NCBI GenBank assembly: GCA_016462245.1
Contig: JAEMTR010000033.1
Location: 1-11,309 of the forward strand
DNA length: 11,309 nt
Direction of reading: 5' to 3'
Origin: Solirubrobacteraceae bacterium
GTDB lineage: Bacteria; Actinomycetota; Thermoleophilia; Solirubrobacterales; Solirubrobacteraceae
The position numbers were made by a program, and so were the translations under genes. The notes below the pieces were generated by a model. The model made no database searches and was not told the origin of the DNA. It worked only from the letters and a program-made list of their open reading frames with translations. Below are positions 6,902 through 11,309 of this stretch, piece by piece; position 1 is the stretch's first letter, and every line of letters begins with the position of its first letter.

Positions 6902-6931
6902 TTGACTTTGCCCGCCAAATGGCTGTAGAAA
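6902..6931 (+). promoter_or_regulatory. Promoter of the ABC importer operon (TTGACT / 18 bp / TAGAAA), apparently leaderless
   Basis: TTGACT (6902-6907) matches the -35 consensus at five of six bases. An 18-base spacer separates it from TAGAAA (6926-6931), a -10 candidate that ends 7 bases before the ATG at 6939. No Shine-Dalgarno precedes that ATG. An inverted repeat TTTG-CCCGC-CAAA (6907-6919) lies in the spacer and could be an operator. The 8-mer TGACTTTG (6903-6910) also occurs in the Rieske promoter region (5638-5645). Confidence 0.55.
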
Positions 6932-6938
6932 TAGTCTC

Positions 6939-8255
6939 ATGAACTCAACCCCTGAAGAGCCCATTGACGAAGCCGGCGTATCGCGCCGCTCACTATTTGT
7001 CCGCACCGGCGCAGCCGCGATCGGCACTGCAGCACTAGCGGGAGTCGCTGGCTGTGGCAGCACCACGCCGGTATCGGAAAGCGGCGGCGGATCGGGGGGC
7101 AAAGGTCTGCTCGGCGATCCCACGGCAGGCGGCCCGGTTGACTCGGCAGGGATCCCGCTCGCTCGGCGCGATTACCCGGTCACGCTACCTCGCTTCCAGG
7201 ATCCCGTCTCGGCCTCAGCCAAGCCCGAGACGGGCGGCGTTTTTAAGATCTACAACTACGCCGACTACCTCAACCCCGACGTGCTGAAGGAGTTCGGTAA
7301 GCGGGAGGGCGTGGAGGTCAAGGTGACGACCTTCGACAGCGTCGATGAAGCGTTCTCGAAGCTCAGTACAGCTGGGTTGGAGTTCGACGTGATCGTCTCG
7401 ACCCCAGACCAGCTCTCAAAGCTCGTCGGGCGCAAGCTGCTCCAGCCGCTCAACGAGGAGCTGGTGCCAAATCTCGAGAAGAACATCTGGGAAGAGATCC
7501 AAAGCCCCTTCTACGACGTTGGCTCGCGCTACACAGTTCCATACGTCGTCTACACGACCGGAATCGGCTGGCGCAATGACAAGGTCGATGTCGAACCAGC
7601 CAGCCTTGAGAACGGTTGGAACGCGCTCTGGGACGCGACCAGCCAGCGCGGTAAGACGCAGCTGCTCGACGACAAGCGTGAGGCGCTTGGAATGGCGATG
7701 CTGCACGCGGGCCAGCCAAACATCAACACCGGATCGCAAGAGATCGTCAACCTCGCCTTGGCGGGGCTTGACGAACTGGCAAAGAACGTGCGGCCGAAGG
7801 TGCAGATCTCGGCCTACGAGACGCTGCCGGCGGGGCGGATCACGATCGGCCAGATGTGGTCCGGGGACCTGCTCTCCGGCGCGATCAATTACCTACCCAA
7901 GGGCACCCCCGCGTCGGTGATGTCGTACTGGTATCAGGCCGAGGGCGGCCCGGTCTTCAACGACATCCTGACCGTTGCCGCGGCCTCAAAGAAGCCGATC
8001 ATCGCCCATCGCTTCCTCAACTACATGATGGAACCGCAGGTGGCCTACGACAACTTCGTCAATTACGTTGGCTACCAGCCGCCACAGAAGTCGCTCGACG
8101 CGGCGAAGCTCTTCGACGAGGGAATCCTGCCGAAGTCGCTGAGCAACGCCGTAGTCACGCAGGAGGCCTACGCGGCCGGTAACGGCTACCTAACGCTGAC
8201 CGCCGAAGGTGAGCAGACTTGGGAGAAGGCCTGGTCGAAGTTCCGGGCCGGCTAA
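6939..8255 (+). CDS. potD: Polyamine-family ABC importer, substrate-binding lipoprotein (PotD-like)
   Basis: This 438-residue extracytoplasmic binding protein captures the ligand for the importer. Its N-terminus has a twin-arginine motif (SRRSLF, 15-20), a hydrophobic stretch and a lipobox VAGC with Cys39, indicating Tat export and lipid anchoring. Residues 40-98 are a Gly/Ser/Pro-rich tether. The binding domain starts near residue 100 with FKIYNYADYLNPDVLKEFG, aligning with the FYNWTEYVPP start of E. coli PotD. DDKREALGMAM (244-254) matches the PotD segment holding acidic ligand residues. QMWSGD (305-310) carries Trp307, and VFNDILTV (339-346) keeps the Asp (342) that grips an amino group, though the adjacent PotD Trp is Phe340. 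A cationic amine ligand is therefore likely, but a polyamine is not certain. ATG 6939 is chosen because it just precedes the Tat motif and follows a well-placed promoter. It is the first gene of a four-gene operon. Confidence 0.85.
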   Translation: MNSTPEEPIDEAGVSRRSLFVRTGAAAIGTAALAGVAGCGSTTPVSESGGGSGGKGLLGDPTAGGPVDSAGIPLARRDYPVTLPRFQDPVSASAKPETGGVFKIYNYADYLNPDVLKEFGKREGVEVKVTTFDSVDEAFSKLSTAGLEFDVIVSTPDQLSKLVGRKLLQPLNEELVPNLEKNIWEEIQSPFYDVGSRYTVPYVVYTTGIGWRNDKVDVEPASLENGWNALWDATSQRGKTQLLDDKREALGMAMLHAGQPNINTGSQEIVNLALAGLDELAKNVRPKVQISAYETLPAGRITIGQMWSGDLLSGAINYLPKGTPASVMSYWYQAEGGPVFNDILTVAAASKKPIIAHRFLNYMMEPQVAYDNFVNYVGYQPPQKSLDAAKLFDEGILPKSLSNAVVTQEAYAAGNGYLTLTAEGEQTWEKAWSKFRAG

Positions 8256-8257
8256 AG

Positions 8258-9169
8258 GTGCAGAAGCGCAGGATCTGGGGCTTCTTGGCCGCGCCAGGGA
8301 TGCTCTGGCTCGGGCTTTTCTTTGTTGTCGCCTTCTATGCCGTGATCAGCGTTGGGCTCGGCAACATCAACACGCTCTACCAGCCGATCCCGTACTGGAA
8401 CCCGCTCGACTGGAACTTTGGCTACCTAGTTCAGGCGATCGAGTCGGTAATCCCTGGCGGCCAGAACTGGCCCGTCGTCGTTCGCAGCGTGATCTACATC
8501 ACGGTGGCAATTACTGGCGCGCTGTTGATCGGCTACCCGGTCGCCTACTACGCCTCACGCCACGCTGGCCGTTGGCGCGGGCTGGTTGTCGTGCTGCTGA
8601 TCCTGCCGTTCTGGATCTCCTACATCATGCGGATGTTCGCCTGGACCAATCTGCTCGCGCCCGACGGTTATGGCTCAAAGGTCCTTAGCGCGCTTTCGAT
8701 CGACTCGCTCTTCTCCTCGATCGGGCTACTCGACGGCACCGACTGGCTTGGCGGCCAGGGAATCACCGTGATCATCGCCCTGATCTACGGTTATGTGCCG
8801 TTCTTCATCCTTCCGCTGTTTGCTTCGCTCGACCGCATCGACCAGCGCGTGATCGAAGCCGCGCGCGACCTTGGTGCGCCGCCACCGAGCTCATTCTGGC
8901 GCGTGATCCTGCCGATGTCGAAGCCGGGAATCCTCGCCGGGCTGGTGCTCGTTGCGCTGCCGATGGCAGGCGACTATTACACGCAGACGCTGATGAGCGG
9001 CTCGCCCTCGACGAGCATGATCGGCAACACGATCAACGATTACATCCAAGGCGGGCCCGATAAGTCGCTCGGCGCGGCGATGACGATTCTGCTCTCCGTC
9101 GTGCTGCTCTTCTTCATGCTCTATTACCTGCGCTCGCTGCGCCGTGACCAAGGCGAGGTGGCGGCATGA
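8258..9169 (+). CDS. potB: Polyamine-family ABC importer, permease 1 (PotB-like)
   Basis: This is a 303-residue inner-membrane permease with about six transmembrane helices (roughly 8-32, 75-98, 107-127, 167-190, 224-245, 272-291). The cytoplasmic coupling loop EAARDLGAPPPSSFWRVILP (200-219) is the EAA motif that docks on the ATPase. GTG at 8258, two bases after the binding-protein stop, gives the typical short basic N-terminus (MQKRRIWGFL) and implies reinitiation. A TTG at 8219 is an alternative adding 13 residues. It has an AAGGTGAG sequence 5 bases upstream, but would overlap the conserved end of the preceding gene. The protein pairs with the following permease to form the channel. The family is clear and the start is less so. 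Confidence 0.85.
   Translation: MQKRRIWGFLAAPGMLWLGLFFVVAFYAVISVGLGNINTLYQPIPYWNPLDWNFGYLVQAIESVIPGGQNWPVVVRSVIYITVAITGALLIGYPVAYYASRHAGRWRGLVVVLLILPFWISYIMRMFAWTNLLAPDGYGSKVLSALSIDSLFSSIGLLDGTDWLGGQGITVIIALIYGYVPFFILPLFASLDRIDQRVIEAARDLGAPPPSSFWRVILPMSKPGILAGLVLVALPMAGDYYTQTLMSGSPSTSMIGNTINDYIQGGPDKSLGAAMTILLSVVLLFFMLYYLRSLRRDQGEVAA
9155..9161 (+). promoter_or_regulatory. Shine-Dalgarno GAGGTGG before the second permease
   Basis: The GAGG core lies 7 bases before the ATG at 9166, inside the end of the first permease gene. A near-identical GGAGGTGG precedes the ATPase gene, showing that internal operon genes rely on ribosome sites. Confidence 0.6.
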
Positions 9170-10098
9170 GCGCCACACCGACCGAGCAGGCTGTCACAAC
9201 CCAGCAAACGAGGAGCCCGCGATTCTCGCTCGGCAACCCGTGGAGCAAGCCGCGCTGGCTCACCGGCGTCACCTGGGTCTACATCCTTTGGTCGCTACTG
9301 CCTGTGCTGCTAGCGATCCGCGTGGCCTTCAACGAAGGGCGTTCGCGCACCTCAATCGACGGCTGGTCGCTGAAGTGGTTCTTTGGCGACAACAGCTTCA
9401 GCGTCTTCGGTGACCCAGCGCTGCAAGACGCGCTGACACACAGCCTCTTGCTAGCCGGACTGGCGATGCTGATCGCGACGCCGCTTGGAATTATGCTCGC
9501 GATCGGCCTGCAGCGCTGGCGTGGCCGTGGTTCCGGGCCGGCCAATGTTGTCGCGCTACTGCCGCTCGTCACGCCGGAGCTAGTGTTCGCAGTTGGCCTC
9601 TTCCTGCTCTTCACGACGCTGCTCTCAACGATTGGGCTGGGCACGACCGCACAGGTGATCGGCCACGTGACCTTCTCAATGTCGTTCGTCGTCGTGATCG
9701 TGCGCGGCCGCCTCGTGACGGTCGGCCCCGACGTTGAGGAGGCCGCCGCCGACCTTGGCGCCCCTCCCCTGGCCGTAATCTGGCGTGTCCTGCTGCCGCT
9801 GCTGGCGCCAGCGATCGCGGCCAGCCTGCTGATCGTCTTCGCGCTCTCGATCGACGACTTCGTTGTCAGCCAGTACCTCGCTTCGGGCGCCGAGACGGCG
9901 ACCGTGCCAATGCGGATCTACGCTCAAGCGCGCGGCGCGCCGCTGCCGTCGGTGAACGCGCTGGCAACGCTGATGCTGCTCTTCACGCTGTTGGCGCTGG
10001 TTCTGGCATACGTTGTTTTCCGATTCATGACGCGTGGCGAAAAGCGTGGCTCGGCGATCGAACAGATCGCCTCAATCGATTCTGGAGGTGGACGATGA
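9166..10098 (+). CDS. potC: Polyamine-family ABC importer, permease 2 (PotC-like)
   Basis: This is a 310-residue inner-membrane permease. A polar N-terminal stretch of about 30 residues precedes six predicted helices (roughly 32-53, 90-115, 128-154, 162-180, 212-233, 263-286). The EAA coupling motif is EEAAADLGAPPLAVIWRVLL (191-210). SIDDFVVSQY (228-237) is the PotC/YdcV-type signature following the EAA loop, which distinguishes it from the PotB-type partner. Its ATG overlaps the stop of the first permease gene (ATGA), and its own stop overlaps the ATPase start in the same way. The three membrane-complex genes are therefore translationally coupled. A short charged tail (RGEKRGSAIEQ) follows the last helix. 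Confidence 0.88.
   Translation: MSATPTEQAVTTQQTRSPRFSLGNPWSKPRWLTGVTWVYILWSLLPVLLAIRVAFNEGRSRTSIDGWSLKWFFGDNSFSVFGDPALQDALTHSLLLAGLAMLIATPLGIMLAIGLQRWRGRGSGPANVVALLPLVTPELVFAVGLFLLFTTLLSTIGLGTTAQVIGHVTFSMSFVVVIVRGRLVTVGPDVEEAAADLGAPPLAVIWRVLLPLLAPAIAASLLIVFALSIDDFVVSQYLASGAETATVPMRIYAQARGAPLPSVNALATLMLLFTLLALVLAYVVFRFMTRGEKRGSAIEQIASIDSGGGR
10084..10091 (+). promoter_or_regulatory. Strong Shine-Dalgarno GGAGGTGG before the ATPase gene
   Basis: GGAGGTGG ends 3 bases before the ATG at 10095, with the GAGG core 6 bases away. It is the best ribosome site in the window and supports the ATGA-overlap start. Confidence 0.7.
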
Positions 10099-11216
10099 GT
10101 GAAGGAGATATCCGGCTCGAAGGGCTGGTTAAAAACTACGGTGATGTGGTCGCAGTCGACGGAATCGACCTGCATATCCCATCCGGCGAATTCTTCACGA
10201 TGCTCGGCCCATCGGGCTGCGGCAAGACAACAACGCTGCGGATGATCGCCGGGTTTGAGCGCCCAACTGAGGGCCAGATCCTGCTCGACGGTGTAGATAT
10301 GTCGTCAACGCCGCCACACAAGCGTCGCGTCAACACGGTCTTCCAAAACTACGCGCTATTCACGCACATGACGGTCGCTGAGAACGTTGGCTTTGGCCTG
10401 CGATACCAGAAGGTCAGCAAGGATGAAGCAAAGCGCCGCGTCGATGCCGTGATGGAGATGGTTCAGATCAGCGAGCTTGGCGAGCGGCGGACTTCTGAGC
10501 TATCTGGCGGTCAGCAGCAGCGCGTCGCGCTGGCAAGGGCGTTGGTGCTGGAGGCACCGGTGCTGCTGCTCGACGAGCCGCTCGGCGCGCTCGACGCACG
10601 TTTGCGGCTCGACCTTCAGGTTGAGCTGAAGCGAATTCAGGAGCAGCTCGAAGTGACCTTCATTTACGTCACCCACGATCAGGACGAGGCACTGACGATG
10701 AGCGACCGCGTCGCCGTGATGAAGGGCGGCAAGATCGAGCAGTGCGACGTGCCGCAGAAGCTTTACGAAGAGCCGAACACGGCCTTCGTCGCCAACTTCC
10801 TTGGCTCGGCAAACCTGCTCAGCGTTGAGGCGCGGGCCGCGGGCGCAGGCTGCGATGTGATCCTCGGCAACTTCACGCTGAAGAGTGAAAGCAAGCCTGA
10901 GCAGGCCGGCGTCGGAACGGCGATGATTCGCCCCGAATACGTCAAGCTCGAGCCGCAAGGCAGCGAAGGCGAGAACCGCATCCCCGGAATGGTCGAAGAG
11001 GTCGTCTACATGGGCTTCCACCAGGACGTGCGAGTGCGGCTTGCCAACGGCGAGCTGATTCGCGCCGACGTCCCCAACGATGGCGACTCACCGGAGTACG
11101 AGCAAGGCAACGCGGTTGCCGTTCACCTGCGCGCAGCGAACCTGCGCGTGCTCGATGACTACCCCGATCAAGCCGCTGACGAAACCTCTGGCGACGCAGA
11201 TATCGCCGCCGTCTAG
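10095..11216 (+). CDS. potA: Polyamine-family ABC importer, ATP-binding subunit (PotA-like)
   Basis: This 373-residue cytoplasmic ATPase energises the importer. It has Walker A GPSGCGKT (38-45), Q-loop Gln84 in FQNYALF, the LSGGQQQRVALARAL signature (136-150), Walker B VLLLDEP (156-162), a D-loop GALDARL (164-170) and the switch His194 in VTHDQDEA. The Q-loop to ALFTHMTVAENVGFGL segment is typical of the PotA/CUT-like MOI branch. Residues about 235-355 form a TOBE domain (MIRPEYVKL at 277-285, VVYMGFHQDVRV at 303-314), which in this family helps regulate transport. An acidic tail (DQAADETSGDAD) ends the protein. It is the last gene of the operon, overlapping the second permease by ATGA and convergent with a minus-strand gene 15 bases away. 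No key residue is missing. Confidence 0.9.
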   Translation: MSEGDIRLEGLVKNYGDVVAVDGIDLHIPSGEFFTMLGPSGCGKTTTLRMIAGFERPTEGQILLDGVDMSSTPPHKRRVNTVFQNYALFTHMTVAENVGFGLRYQKVSKDEAKRRVDAVMEMVQISELGERRTSELSGGQQQRVALARALVLEAPVLLLDEPLGALDARLRLDLQVELKRIQEQLEVTFIYVTHDQDEALTMSDRVAVMKGGKIEQCDVPQKLYEEPNTAFVANFLGSANLLSVEARAAGAGCDVILGNFTLKSESKPEQAGVGTAMIRPEYVKLEPQGSEGENRIPGMVEEVVYMGFHQDVRVRLANGELIRADVPNDGDSPEYEQGNAVAVHLRAANLRVLDDYPDQAADETSGDADIAAV

Positions 11217-11233
11217 AGCGAACCGGTGCGCTC
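11216..11233. terminator. Possible small hairpin between convergent genes
   Basis: GAGCG (11216-11220) and CGCTC (11229-11233) can pair around an 8-base loop that contains ACCGGT. The hairpin spans the ATPase stop and the stop of the opposing gene, so it could act in both directions. It has no T-run and only five base pairs, so support is slight. Confidence 0.25.
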
Positions 11234-11309
11234 AGAGACCGAGCTCAGGCGCGACCGACGACCAGATCTGTTGGCGCGCGAGCTCAAGCGTGATTGCCGG
11301 GTCGCCGAT
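11232..11309 (-). CDS. C-terminal fragment of a minus-strand protein, unknown
   Basis: Read on the minus strand from the window edge, 25 codons are open before a TGA (complement at 11232-11234). They give IGDPAITLELARQQIW followed by SSVAPELGL. Third positions are almost all G or C, as in neighbouring genes, and the sequence looks protein-like (a helix ending in hydrophobic residues). The start lies outside the window. I do not recognise the family. If it is functionally linked to the oxygenase-importer cluster, this cannot be seen from so short a tail. A second minus-strand frame is also open here, so the call is moderate. Confidence 0.45.
   Translation of the reverse strand: MGDPAITLELARQQIWSSVAPELGL

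Noticed and set aside
6566..7123. 185-codon minus-strand frame spanning the Rieske-importer junction
   Set aside because: It covers the end of the oxygenase, the promoter and the signal peptide of the binding protein, all of which are better supported.
10500..11021. 173-codon minus-strand frame inside the ATPase gene
   Set aside because: It is antisense to the conserved ATPase motifs, with a composition typical of a shadow frame and no own ribosome site or context.
1..11309. CRISPR array, tRNA, rRNA, insertion sequence or phage remnants
   Set aside because: I saw no regularly spaced repeats, no tRNA-like cloverleaf or CCA end, no transposase motif and no terminal inverted repeats. The gaps are too short to hide them.

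Overview
The window looks like a high-GC actinobacterial chromosome segment, possibly from a Solirubrobacterales-type (Thermoleophilia) lineage. That placement is inference. It rests on strong G/C bias at third codon positions, a Tat-type lipoprotein, apparently leaderless promoters and a PHP-GT4 fusion glycosyltransferase. There is no rRNA, tRNA, transposase, CRISPR array or phage gene, and the only intergenic gaps are about 100 bp or less.

Left part (1-3515). The window opens with the last 45 codons of a plus-strand gene (possibly an alpha/beta hydrolase) and a small 96-residue membrane protein. These converge on a two-gene minus-strand operon. Its first gene encodes a 768-residue protein joining an N-terminal PHP metallo-phosphoesterase domain to a C-terminal GT4 glycosyltransferase. 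It overlaps by ATGA with a 250-residue DUF2334 (polysaccharide-deacetylase-like) protein that seems to have lost its metal-binding histidines.

Centre (3516-5604). Divergently transcribed from that operon, across 103 bp, is a 661-residue protein with two short-chain dehydrogenase domains. It closely resembles the bifunctional fatty acyl-CoA reductases that make fatty alcohols (Marinobacter FAR, mycobacterial AcrA1). Together with the glycosyltransferase operon, this suggests a lipid or glycolipid theme, which is inference.

Right part (5605-11309). A Rieske non-haem iron oxygenase of the quaternary-amine type (GbcA/stachydrine demethylase/CntA-like, with a Glu at the bridging position) precedes a complete polyamine-family ABC importer. 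The importer consists of a Tat lipoprotein binding protein, two permeases and an ATPase, in the order D-B-C-A, with tight or overlapping junctions. The plausible logic is uptake of a small cationic nitrogen compound by the importer and oxidative demethylation by the oxygenase. The electron-donating reductase is not in the window. A minus-strand gene tail converges on the operon end.

Regulation. Three or four first-in-transcript genes (start sites 160, 3619, 6939, perhaps 3515) have a -10-like hexamer ending 6-7 bases before the start codon and no Shine-Dalgarno. By contrast, 5708, 9166 and 10095 have clear Shine-Dalgarno sequences. A CTGAC-N6-GTCAG inverted repeat lies upstream of the Rieske gene.
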